This document shows, piece after piece, positions 32,223-40,545 of a stretch of DNA of 45,941 nt. The DNA is taken from positions 1 through 45,941 of the forward strand of contig JAGAWN010000157.1 of the NCBI GenBank assembly GCA_017941355.1, given 5' to 3'. Below the pieces are notes generated by a model, which did not search any database, had not been told where the DNA came from, and saw nothing but the letters and a program-made list of their open reading frames with translations. A program made the position numbers and the translations under genes. Position 1 is the first letter of the stretch; every line of letters starts with the position of its first letter. The stretch comes from Ruminiclostridium sp. (GTDB lineage: Bacteria > Bacillota > Clostridia > Oscillospirales > Ruminococcaceae).

Positions 32223-34448
32223 TTAAAGAGCCGCTTTCAGCTTATCGAGCAGTTCGCCGTATTCCGCTAAAACCTCAGCGTGATGCTCACGGATATAGCT
32301 GTGATTTCCGTCCTTTGCCGCGAATTCGAGAGCCTTTGCGTGGGCGGAGACAGTCTCGGCTCCGATGTTCAGTGAAGTGCTTTTGAGCGCGTGAACGTAA
32401 GTCTCGTAGTTGCTCCAGTTTTCCGTTTCGTAGGCTTCTGCGATGACCTTGCGCTTGTCGCCGTTTATGTAGGTCTGCATCATCTCGATGTAGAATTCCT
32501 CGTCGTCCATGCAGTATGACATACCCATTCGCGTGTTGAGGAACGGGAACCGCTCTCCGAGACTTTCCGCGGGCGGGGCAGGAACAGCCGGTGTTCCCTC
32601 TTTAGGTGCAGCCGTCTGTTCCTGCGCCGTTCCGGGAACGTTGTCCGGCTGTACCGCAGGCTCCGCCGGAAGATCCTTTATCAGTTTCTGCGGCAGATAT
32701 CTGTACAGCATCTCAATTAGGTCATTGCGCAGGACAGGCTTTGAAAGGTAATCGGTGAATCCCTTTTCCAGGTACATCTCCCTCACGCCGACAACAGCGT
32801 TCGCGGTAAGCACGATCACCGGCGTTCCGGCATTGAGATGACAGTTTTCCGATCTCATTCGCTCAAAAGTTTCGATACCGTCCATTTCAGGCATCATGTG
32901 ATCGAGAAAGATAATGTCGTAATGCTTTTCGCGGACTCTTTCGAGACATTCCTCGCCGCTGAGCGCAGTGTCGATATCCGCGCCGGTGCGTTTAAGCATA
33001 CCCCGCACCACCTGAATGTTCATATCCACATCGTCCACTACAAGTATCTTCGCATCGGGAATGTTTATCCGCAGTGCAGTGTTTTTCTTCTGGCTCATTG
33101 CCTCGCCGTATCTGTCGGCAAAGCTGCCCACAGGCTTATCGCTGACTATGCGCTGAGTAAGTTCGGCGGTGAAAACGGAGCCTTTCCCGTATTCGCTCTC
33201 AACGCGGATACTGCCGCCCATAAGCTTCACAAGTTTTTCGGTGAGGGAGAGTCCCAGTCCGGTACCCTCGATATTTCGGTTCTTCTGTTCGTCGAGCCTT
33301 GTGAAGTTCCGGAAAAGCTTATCCTTGTCCTCCTCGCGGATACCCATACCCGTATCAGCCACCGCGAAGCTGAGAGTCACAAAATCGTCCTTTCGTGATA
33401 TCTCGCTCACACGAAGCGATATACTGCCCATTTGGGTGTATTTTACCGCGTTTGATAGGAAGTTGTTGATTATCTGCCGTATATGCACCTCGTCACCGTA
33501 AAGCACGGAGGGGATATTTCCGTCAATGTCGATATCAAAGGAAAGCCCCTTTTCCGCCGCTCTCGAATAGGTCATGTTGTAGCAGTCGTTAAGCACCGAA
33601 AACAGTTCATATTCAACGGGTATAAGCTCCATTTTGCCTGACTCGATCTTCGAGATATCGAGGATATCGTTGACGATAGAGAGCAGAGTGCGGCTGGCGG
33701 AACTGATGTTCACTGCGTACTGCCGCACGTCCCCGATGTTGCCGTCATCGAGTTCGTCCAGCAGCATGGTGTTCATACCCATGATACCGTTGATAGGCGT
33801 GCGTATCTCGTGTGACATATTGGCGAGGAACTGGCTTTTGGCTTCGTTGGCGATGTGAAGCTGCTCGTCCTGTTTGAGAATGGTCATTCTCTGCTTTTCG
33901 TAAACGTAGGACTGATATTTGAAGATGATACCGATGATAGCGGAAACGCACACCATAGTCTGAATGATATCGTCCCGCATGAATCCCTCCGGCATTTCCA
34001 CGAACCATTCGGGGTGTGCCTCGCCTACGAATATGCAGGCGATAAGCGCTGCGAGATCAACCGCATACATGGTATAGCAGAGCCAGCCTTTAAGGGTAAG
34101 CCATGTGAAGATCAGACCGAGAACGAACCATATCGGCATACCGCTTTTCATACCGTTGGAATTGAAGTACATCCATGGGAAGACAACGAGGTTCGCCATA
34201 CCGGTAATGAGGACTGCGGCGGCGGTAGTCTTGTTATGCACCACGGAAAGGTACAGCGATATCAGCACGACAATGAGCAGCACGCCTGTGACAGCGGCAC
34301 TTTCCAATCCTCCGATAACGAGTGTTGCGATAAATGAGCCGATACCGCCGACGAATGCGGCACTGAGTATAAGGTTCAGCAGTCTGTGCTGAATATTGAG
34401 TTCCTCACGGAACAGTAAACCGATAAGCTTTTTTATCATGTCGGACAC
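32223..34448 (-). CDS. Hybrid sensor histidine kinase with REC and Hpt domains
   Basis: 741 residues. About six membrane helices (25-180) form the N-terminal module, with no large extracellular sensor. The HisKA box [14 protein letters not shown] carries His213, followed by HATPase with N, G1 and G2 boxes ([27 protein letters not shown] near 395-401). A receiver domain at 468-585 has D516 ([11 protein letters not shown]) and K570. A Pro-rich linker (595-630) leads to a C-terminal Hpt domain with His686 ([13 protein letters not shown]). This is a complete phosphorelay in one chain. 39 bp after the HD-GYP gene on the same strand, so co-transcribed. Confidence 0.93.
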   Translation of the reverse strand: MSDMIKKLIGLLFREELNIQHRLLNLILSAAFVGGIGSFIATLVIGGLESAAVTGVLLIVVLISLYLSVVHNKTTAAAVLITGMANLVVFPWMYFNSNGMKSGMPIWFVLGLIFTWLTLKGWLCYTMYAVDLAALIACIFVGEAHPEWFVEMPEGFMRDDIIQTMVCVSAIIGIIFKYQSYVYEKQRMTILKQDEQLHIANEAKSQFLANMSHEIRTPINGIMGMNTMLLDELDDGNIGDVRQYAVNISSASRTLLSIVNDILDISKIESGKMELIPVEYELFSVLNDCYNMTYSRAAEKGLSFDIDIDGNIPSVLYGDEVHIRQIINNFLSNAVKYTQMGSISLRVSEISRKDDFVTLSFAVADTGMGIREEDKDKLFRNFTRLDEQKNRNIEGTGLGLSLTEKLVKLMGGSIRVESEYGKGSVFTAELTQRIVSDKPVGSFADRYGEAMSQKKNTALRINIPDAKILVVDDVDMNIQVVRGMLKRTGADIDTALSGEECLERVREKHYDIIFLDHMMPEMDGIETFERMRSENCHLNAGTPVIVLTANAVVGVREMYLEKGFTDYLSKPVLRNDLIEMLYRYLPQKLIKDLPAEPAVQPDNVPGTAQEQTAAPKEGTPAVPAPPAESLGERFPFLNTRMGMSYCMDDEEFYIEMMQTYINGDKRKVIAEAYETENWSNYETYVHALKSTSLNIGAETVSAHAKALEFAAKDGNHSYIREHHAEVLAEYGELLDKLKAAL

Positions 34449-34487
34449 CTCGGGGTCACATTTAGTGCGGGTGATGCACGAAAAGTG

Positions 34488-36413
34488 TTACAGACTGTAC
34501 TTTCCGTAGTTTATGATACCGTAGATCACTTCCTGAGTAACAAGCTTGTTGAGTGGTTTGGTGATGTAATCGTCGATGCCGAGTTCGCGGATCCTGTTGA
34601 GAGTATCGCTGCTCTTGTCGGCGGTCATCATGACCACGGGGATATCGTATTTTCCGCGTATCATGGTGAACAGCTCGAAACCGTCGGTATCAGGCATTCT
34701 GAGATCCAGCAGAATGAGGGAAATATCATTGTTCTCAAGGGCTGCGAATGCTTCTTCGGGGTTGAGTGCGCTGACGACATGAACGGTATTGATATCCTTG
34801 AGTATCCGCTCAACCATTTTGATGTTCATAAGCTCATCGTCAATAACGAGTATATATGTATCCTCCGTGTCTTTCTGGCACATTTTGTACTCCTTGTCCT
34901 CGTCGATCATGGAAAGCATGATATCCGCGATATCGGGATCGAACTGTCTGCCCTTACCGCTGACGATCTCCTGTCTTACAACGTCCTGCGAGAGTGCGTT
35001 TCTGTAGCTGCGGTTGCTTGCCATAGCGTCGTAAGCGTCCGCTACGCCGATAATTCTTGCAATTTCCGGGATATTCTTACCGGTAAGCCCGTTTGGGTAA
35101 CCGGAGCCGTCGTAGCGTTCATGGTGGTACTTTGCGCCGTAGCCGATACGCTCGTCCTTGTTGATATCCCTGAGAATGTGGTAACCGCTGACGGGGTGAA
35201 TCTTGATCTGATCGAATTCATCGTCCGTGAGCTTTCCGGGCTTGTTGATTACAGCTTCGGAAACGCGTATCTTGCCGACATCGTGGAGAAGTCCCGCGAA
35301 GTAGATGATCTCCTGTTCCTCCTCGGTCTTGCCCATACGTTTTGCGATAGCGAGGGAGTATTCCGCAACGCGCTGGGAGTGACCGCGGGTATATCTGTCC
35401 TTTGCGTCGATGGCGTAGGAGAGGGATCTGATGATATTCATATTCATCTGCCGGACCTGTTCGATACTTTCATGTTCTATCTGTTCGGCTTTTTTGATCT
35501 TTCTGACGGAGAATATGCAGAATACGACGATTATCGTGTAAATGAGGACGGAGAGCAGTATTCCGACGAAAAGCTGGGTGCGCAGGTTAGCAAACAGCAG
35601 TTCGTTGTTTGCAACGACAACGATGTACCAGTCGTTTGCGATACGTTCTGAGAAAGCGGTGCAGGCGGCATTGCCGATAACAAGGTCATATTCGCCGGTG
35701 TCGCTGCTGTAAACGGTATCGAGCAGGTCGTTCCAGTTGTTGTTCCCGGAGTAATCCTGACCTATCTCGGACTTGTCGTAGTGTGAGATAACGAGACCGC
35801 CGCTATCGACGATGAAGCCGTAGCCCAAATCGCCCATGCTCATATTCTCGGTAATGCTCTGGACTTCGTTGAGGATAACGTCGAGGGAGATAACGCTTCG
35901 CTTATCGGAGAGCATCTGACTGAACGAAATGACGACTTCGCCGGTCTGAGCGTCAACGTAGGGGTCAGAGATCACCATAGAGCCGTCCGCTTCGATTGCT
36001 TTCTTGTACCAGTCCCGCTCTGTGGGAACGTAATCAACGGGCGGAACCCAGCCGGAGCCGTCGAGGTACTGACCGTTTATGTAACCGTAAAGACCGGTGA
36101 AGTTGGGGTCAAACTGTTTTTGCATCTGTTCTGTGGCATCGGAGAGATAGCGCAGGATCTCGGAGTTATCCGAGGAAATGGAGATCAGGTGTTCCACCGA
36201 CTCTGCTGCGAACCAGAGAACGTTATTGCCTCGGTTGAGGTAGTTTTCAACCATAGCTGCCTGGCTTTTCATATTGCTTAGCCCCAGCTCCTTGATATCG
36301 GCTGCACCGATACGGTAGAACGAGCTGAAAATGACGGCAAGCATCATAGCCTGAAGCAGAAAAATGAGGATAACGGCTATTAAGAAATGTCGGGTAACCG
36401 TAACTTTTTTCAT
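34488..36413 (-). CDS. dCache-HD-GYP-REC protein, probable c-di-GMP phosphodiesterase
   Basis: 641 residues: membrane helix 10-32, an extracellular dCache sensor (about 35-275, with YVPTERDWYKKAI and YVDAQTGEVVISFSQML), helix 283-302, then HD-GYP (about 325-500) with LLHDVGK (H377, D378), HHERYDGSGYPNGL (H430-P440, GYP intact) and GVADAYDAMAS. The C-terminal receiver domain has D526, D570 (LLDLRMPD) and K619. HD-GYP enzymes hydrolyse c-di-GMP. Receivers normally precede HD-GYP, so a C-terminal REC is unusual and may accept phosphate from the adjacent hybrid kinase's Hpt. Full-consensus promoter at 36453-36481. Confidence 0.92.
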   Translation of the reverse strand: MKKVTVTRHFLIAVILIFLLQAMMLAVIFSSFYRIGAADIKELGLSNMKSQAAMVENYLNRGNNVLWFAAESVEHLISISSDNSEILRYLSDATEQMQKQFDPNFTGLYGYINGQYLDGSGWVPPVDYVPTERDWYKKAIEADGSMVISDPYVDAQTGEVVISFSQMLSDKRSVISLDVILNEVQSITENMSMGDLGYGFIVDSGGLVISHYDKSEIGQDYSGNNNWNDLLDTVYSSDTGEYDLVIGNAACTAFSERIANDWYIVVVANNELLFANLRTQLFVGILLSVLIYTIIVVFCIFSVRKIKKAEQIEHESIEQVRQMNMNIIRSLSYAIDAKDRYTRGHSQRVAEYSLAIAKRMGKTEEEQEIIYFAGLLHDVGKIRVSEAVINKPGKLTDDEFDQIKIHPVSGYHILRDINKDERIGYGAKYHHERYDGSGYPNGLTGKNIPEIARIIGVADAYDAMASNRSYRNALSQDVVRQEIVSGKGRQFDPDIADIMLSMIDEDKEYKMCQKDTEDTYILVIDDELMNIKMVERILKDINTVHVVSALNPEEAFAALENNDISLILLDLRMPDTDGFELFTMIRGKYDIPVVMMTADKSSDTLNRIRELGIDDYITKPLNKLVTQEVIYGIINYGKYSL

Positions 36414-36452
36414 ACCGAAGCCTTTCTGTCAGAAGGAAAAAAACACATTATT

Positions 36453-36481
36453 ATTATAACACATTAATTGGCTGATGTCAA
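36453..36481 (-). promoter_or_regulatory. Consensus sigma-A promoter of the HD-GYP/kinase operon
   Basis: Minus strand TTGACA (36476-36481), 17 bp, TATAAT (36453-36458). The rest of 36482-36613 is AT-rich with no gene seen. Confidence 0.9.
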
Positions 36482-36613
36482 TAATGATAATATTTAAGTT
36501 TCCCCAAAAATGTTTCGTGGGTATGCAAAAACAGGACATCAGTTATAAACAGATCATCATTTATGTTCTCTGTTTATTTTTTCTGCCAGATGAGATTTTA
36601 TATATGAAACCTA

Positions 36614-36642
36614 TTGACAAAGCAGTGGATAAATGATATAAT
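36614..36642 (+). promoter_or_regulatory. Consensus sigma-A promoter of the cysM-mec-cysO operon
   Basis: TTGACA (36614-36619), 17 bp, TATAAT (36637-36642), 51 bp before the TTG start. No T-box or S-box motif was seen in the short leader. Confidence 0.92.
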
Positions 36643-36693
36643 ATATACATATTAATCAGATATGAATTATCGGATAAAGAAGGTGATCCCCTC

Positions 36694-37599
36694 TTGGATA
36701 TCTTCGGCGCAGTCGGGAATACTCCCCTGTTCGAGCTGAAAAGCTTCGGCGACGAAAAGCGTGGCATACATATATTAGCCAAGGGCGAGTTCCTGAATAT
36801 AAGCGGCTCGGTCAAGGACAGAGCGGCAAAAGCGATGATACTTGACGGTATAGAGCGCGGACTTCTCACAAAGGATAAGATACTCATTGACTCCACAAGC
36901 GGCAATACCGGTATAGCTTATGCCGCGATTGCAGCCGCACTCGGAATACGCGTAAAGCTATATATGCCGGGAAATGTCACTTTGGAAAGACAAAGGTATA
37001 TGAAAGCTCTCGGCGCAGATGTGATCCTCACAGATATAATGGAGGGTATAGACGGGGCGTACAGCGCCGTACTTCGTGAGGTCGGAAATGATCCCGACAA
37101 ATATTTCTTCCCCGATCAGTACACGAACGAGGCAAACTGGAAAGCCCACTACAACGGCACCGCAAACGAGATAATAACCCAGACCGAGGGCAGGATAACA
37201 CACTTCGCTGCGGGAACGGGCACCTCGGGAACATTCATGGGCTGCACAAAACGACTGAAAGAATATAACCCGGATATACGGTGTTTCAATATGACGCCGG
37301 ACTCGCCGTTTCACGGGATCGAGGGTGTCAAGCACTGTACCTGCCTTACCCGGAACGGCTTCTTCGATGAGAGCATCTCTGACGGCAGGATCGAAGTGAC
37401 CACGGAGACGGCTTACGGGACAGCAAGGCTGCTTGCGCTGCGGGAAGGTCTGTTCACGGGGATAAGTTCGGGCGCCAATGTGGCTGCGGCACAGAAGCTC
37501 GCCGAGACCGCACCCGACGGCTCAGTGATAGTCACGATACTGTGCGACAGCGGTTGCCGCTATATGTCCGGACGGCTGTGGGGTGACACAAATGCTTGA
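36694..37599 (+). CDS. cysM: Cysteine synthase, CysM type (PLP-dependent)
   Basis: 301 residues from TTG 36694, preceded by AAGGTGA. A beta-family PLP fold with Lys41 in SGSVKDRAA (Schiff base), STSGNTG (68-73) for substrate carboxylate and GTGTSGTFMG for PLP phosphate. Near the C-terminal part it has HGIEGVKH, closer to the GLEGLRY of actinobacterial CysM than to the CysK motif. In the CysO pathway CysM joins activated serine to CysO thiocarboxylate, giving a CysO-cysteine adduct. The neighbours are Mec and CysO homologues, which supports that role over a sulfide-using synthase. Overlaps the mec gene by 8 bases. Confidence 0.85.
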   Translation: MDIFGAVGNTPLFELKSFGDEKRGIHILAKGEFLNISGSVKDRAAKAMILDGIERGLLTKDKILIDSTSGNTGIAYAAIAAALGIRVKLYMPGNVTLERQRYMKALGADVILTDIMEGIDGAYSAVLREVGNDPDKYFFPDQYTNEANWKAHYNGTANEIITQTEGRITHFAAGTGTSGTFMGCTKRLKEYNPDIRCFNMTPDSPFHGIEGVKHCTCLTRNGFFDESISDGRIEVTTETAYGTARLLALREGLFTGISSGANVAAAQKLAETAPDGSVIVTILCDSGCRYMSGRLWGDTNA

Positions 37600-38023
37600 G
37601 ATATCGGAAAAGCTGCTCGGCGAGATACGGCTCGAATCAGAGAAGGCATACCCCAACGAATGCTGCGGGTTCATTTTCGGAAAGATGAACGGTACGGACA
37701 AATCGGCGGTCTCTGTACTGCCTAACGAGAACAAGTCAGAGCAAAGCGAGCAGTACCACCGCTTCGTAATAACGGCGGATGACATGATGAGTGCGGAGCT
37801 TTACGCCCGCCGCAAAAAGCTGGATATCGTAGGCATATACCATTCTCACCCCGACTGTCCCGCTATACCTTCGGAGTATGACCGCTCCCACGCCCTCGCG
37901 GTGTACAGCTATATAATAGTTTCGTGCAGGAACGGGAAAGCCGCGGAGCATACGAACCACATACTCGACCCCAAAACAAACTATACAAAATTCATTGCAG
38001 AGGAGATAAAAACATGGCAGTAA
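37592..38023 (+). CDS. mec: JAMM/MPN+ metalloprotease, Mec-like (CysO-cysteine peptidase)
   Basis: 143 residues from ATG 37592; GTG 37583 is an alternative. The zinc JAMM motif is complete: Glu23 (PNECCGF), then HSHPDCPAIPSEYD giving His84, His86, Ser94 and Asp97. In Mycobacterium the homologue Mec hydrolyses CysO-cysteine to release cysteine. In other sulfur-carrier clusters JAMM proteases trim C-terminal extensions to expose the diglycine; here the CysO domain has its diglycine internal, so the protease may do both jobs. The ATG of the next gene overlaps its stop by 10 bases. Confidence 0.87.
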   Translation: MLEISEKLLGEIRLESEKAYPNECCGFIFGKMNGTDKSAVSVLPNENKSEQSEQYHRFVITADDMMSAELYARRKKLDIVGIYHSHPDCPAIPSEYDRSHALAVYSYIIVSCRNGKAAEHTNHILDPKTNYTKFIAEEIKTWQ

Positions 38024-39471
38024 CGGTACTTATCCCGACAACGCTCCGTATGTTCACAGGGCATCAGTCGGAACTGAAGCTTGACGGCGCGACCATAGGT
38101 GAAGTCATAAAGTCGCTCTCGGACGAATATCCGGAGACAAAAAAGGTGCTTTTCGGCGAGGACGGAAAGCTCCGCGATTTCGTGAACGTATTTGTGGGCG
38201 AGAACAATATCCGTGATCTGAACGGCTATGACACGCCCGTGAAGGACGGCGACGAGGTGATGCTGATACCGGCGATTGCCGGCGGTTCACCGATAGAAAG
38301 CGTCCTCGGAGAGAGACTTGGCGACAAGCTGACCAACAATGAGATAAAGCGATATTCCCGTCACCTGCTCTTAAAGGAGATAGGCGTTAAGGGGCAGCGC
38401 CGTCTGAAAGGCGCAAAGGTGCTGATAGTCGGAATGGGCGGACTCGGGACTCCACTTGCGCAGTATCTTGCCGCAGCGGGAGTCGGAACGCTCGGTCTTA
38501 TCGACTTCGATGAGGTTGAAGAATCCAACCTTCAAAGACAGGTAATACACGGCTCCCGCGATATCGGAAGACCAAAGGTTGCAAGTGCGAAGGACAGCAT
38601 AAAACAGATAAACCCGCTCGTGAAGGTAGAAACCTACAACGAACGTCTTACCAAAGACAATGCCCTTGACCTTATCGGGCAGTACGATATCGTCGCGGAC
38701 GCATCGGACAACTACCAGACCCGCTATCTCGTCAATGACGCGTGCGTACTTCTCGGAAAGCCGGACGTTTTCGGCGCTATGTACCAGTTCGAGGGGCAGG
38801 CGGCAGTTTACTATGCGAAAGAAGGCCCCTGCTACCGCTGTATGTATCCTGCTCCGCCGCCTGCCGGACTTGTTCCGTCCTGCGCAATGGGCGGCGTTGT
38901 GGGCGTTCTCCCCGGCATCATTGGCACTGTTCAGGCTAACGAGGTGATAAAGCTCATTGTCGGAGGCGGTGAGCCGCTTGTCGGCAGGCTTGTGCTGTTC
39001 GACGCATGGAAAATGAAATGGAGACAGCTCAACATCTGCAAGGATCCGAAATGTCCGATTTGCGGCGAGAAACCGACTATCACCGATCTCGAAGAATATG
39101 ACTATGAAGATTTCTGCGGCATAAAAGCAAAGGAAGAAGAGGAAGCAGAAGTCGAAGGAATAGAGCCGAAGGAGCTGAAACGCAGGCTCGATGCGGGCGA
39201 GAAGATCACGATAATAGATGTGCGGGAGCCGCATGAACGCGCTATCGCCAAATTCCCCAACGCGATCATCATTCCGATCGGTCAGCTTGACCGCAGACAG
39301 GACGAGCTTGACCCCGACACCGACACCGTGTTCGTCTGCAAGGAAGGAAAGCGCAGCATACTCGCCGTGCGCACCCTTCTCGAAGCGGGATACAAGGGCG
39401 CGGCGTACAACCTCAAAGGCGGTACGAATGCATGGTCGCGTGACGTGGACAGCAGTTTCCCGCAGTATTGA
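38014..39471 (+). CDS. CysO-MoeB/MoeZ-rhodanese fusion (ubiquitin-like sulfur carrier plus its activating enzyme)
   Basis: 485 residues from ATG 38014 (AGAGGAG upstream). Residues 1-91 are a MoaD/ThiS-type ubiquitin fold closely resembling mycobacterial CysO (VTVLIPTTLR, LRDFVNVFVGENNIR, GDEVMLIPAIAGG), with Gly90-Gly91 followed directly by SPIESV. Residues about 105-345 form the adenylyltransferase (ATP loop GMGGLG at 140-145, adenylation region NLQRQVIH, catalytic-type Cys in VPSCAMGG, zinc CYRC and CPIC). Residues about 385-485 form a rhodanese domain (IDVREPHE, active-site loop CKEGKRS). In known systems MoeZ adenylates and thiocarboxylates separate carriers; covalent fusion with an internal diglycine is unusual. 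Confidence 0.88.
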   Translation: MAVTVLIPTTLRMFTGHQSELKLDGATIGEVIKSLSDEYPETKKVLFGEDGKLRDFVNVFVGENNIRDLNGYDTPVKDGDEVMLIPAIAGGSPIESVLGERLGDKLTNNEIKRYSRHLLLKEIGVKGQRRLKGAKVLIVGMGGLGTPLAQYLAAAGVGTLGLIDFDEVEESNLQRQVIHGSRDIGRPKVASAKDSIKQINPLVKVETYNERLTKDNALDLIGQYDIVADASDNYQTRYLVNDACVLLGKPDVFGAMYQFEGQAAVYYAKEGPCYRCMYPAPPPAGLVPSCAMGGVVGVLPGIIGTVQANEVIKLIVGGGEPLVGRLVLFDAWKMKWRQLNICKDPKCPICGEKPTITDLEEYDYEDFCGIKAKEEEEAEVEGIEPKELKRRLDAGEKITIIDVREPHERAIAKFPNAIIIPIGQLDRRQDELDPDTDTVFVCKEGKRSILAVRTLLEAGYKGAAYNLKGGTNAWSRDVDSSFPQY

Positions 39472-39490
39472 AAAAAATACAGAAAAACTA

Positions 39491-39519
39491 TTGCATTTTC
39501 TAAATAATTATGATATAAT
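39491..39519 (+). promoter_or_regulatory. Sigma-A promoter of the encapsulin-desulfurase operon
   Basis: TTGCAT (39491-39496), 17 bp, TATAAT (39514-39519), 17 bp after the fusion gene. The compartment genes can thus be expressed independently of cysM-mec-cysO. Confidence 0.85.
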
Positions 39520-39527
39520 ACGTTCAT

Positions 39528-39557
39528 AACATATTATTTCTATATATTTAATATGTT
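39528..39557. promoter_or_regulatory. Palindrome AACATATTA-N12-TAATATGTT at the encapsulin transcription start
   Basis: A perfect 9-bp inverted repeat just downstream of the -10 box. It may be a repressor site or a 5' mRNA hairpin protecting an abundant shell-protein message. The AGGAGG site follows at 39576-39581. Confidence 0.55.
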
Positions 39558-39588
39558 AATAATCAAAATCATCACAGGAGGCAATAAA

Positions 39589-40545
39589 ATGGCAACCAAA
39601 GACGAAGAAAAAATCATAGCGCTTGGCAAAGACGCGGCGTATAACCTCGCCGACGTCAACAAAACAAAACCGCAGTACGCTGCACTCACTCCCCGCTGGA
39701 TAACAAAGCTCCTTGAATTCAAGGGTCTCGATTCCGGTATCTACCGCGTGAATAAGGTCCAGGAGGGCGATACTCCCCTCGATGTTCTTTGCAGCTCGGA
39801 GAAGAAGTCCAACATTATCCCCCAGGGCTATGTTGAATACGAGGCAAAGCCCCGCGAGTACAGACTTGCGAATATCTCTACGATAATCAATGTACATACC
39901 GCAGTCGAGGACGTTTACAGTTCCCCCTTCGACCAGGCAAGAGAACAGCTTGAACTTGCCATAGAGAGTCTTCGTGAGCGTCAGGAGAGCCAGCTCATCA
40001 ACAACGATGATTACGGTCTTCTCAAGAATATCGCCGACAAGCAGCGCATCCAGCCTGTATCTGCAAGCGGAGCGCCTACTCCCGATGACCTCGATGAGCT
40101 TATCTCGAAGGTGTGGAAGGATCCCTCGTTCTTCCTCGCTCACCCGCGTGCAATTGCAGCATTCGAGCGTGAATGCACCAAGCGCGGTGTTCCGCCCGTA
40201 ACCGCGAACATCGCAGGCGGCACATTCATCCTCTGGCGCGGCATACCGATAATCCCGACAAACAAGCTCCTTGTTGACGGTCTCAAGGAACCCAAGAGCA
40301 AGGGCGGAAAGACCAATATCCTTCTTGTCCGCACAGGTGAAGCAAAGCGCGGCGTTATCGGACTGTATCAGCGTAACCTCAAGAACGAACAGTCCCGCGG
40401 TCTCGCTGTTCGTTTCAGAGGTATCGACGACAAGGGTACCGCTTCATATCTCCTTTCGCTCTACTGCTCGGCTGCAATTCTCGCAGATGACGCAATTGCA
40501 GTTCTGGAGGACGTAGAGGTAGGTGAATACTATGATTACGACTAA
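39589..40545 (+). CDS. Family 2A encapsulin shell protein (SrpI-like)
   Basis: 318 residues from ATG 39589, seven bases after AGGAGG. It follows the family 2A pattern: DAAYNLADVNKTKPQYAALTPRW, LDSGIYRVNKVQEGD, VEYEAKPREYRLANISTI, and the HK97-like E-loop/P-domain region with SKVWKDPSFFLAHPRAIAAFERECTKRGVPP and GTFILWRGIPIIPTNKL. No cyclic-nucleotide domain is inserted, which separates 2A from 2B. Family 2A shells form 60-subunit cages of about 25 nm that package a cysteine desulfurase and are linked to sulfur metabolism. The cargo gene starts inside its 3' end. Confidence 0.93.
   Translation: MATKDEEKIIALGKDAAYNLADVNKTKPQYAALTPRWITKLLEFKGLDSGIYRVNKVQEGDTPLDVLCSSEKKSNIIPQGYVEYEAKPREYRLANISTIINVHTAVEDVYSSPFDQAREQLELAIESLRERQESQLINNDDYGLLKNIADKQRIQPVSASGAPTPDDLDELISKVWKDPSFFLAHPRAIAAFERECTKRGVPPVTANIAGGTFILWRGIPIIPTNKLLVDGLKEPKSKGGKTNILLVRTGEAKRGVIGLYQRNLKNEQSRGLAVRFRGIDDKGTASYLLSLYCSAAILADDAIAVLEDVEVGEYYDYD

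Noticed and set aside
36643-36693. Sulfur-related riboswitch or T-box in the cysM leader
   Set aside because: The leader is only about 45 nt and shows no T-box or SAM-box motif or terminator.
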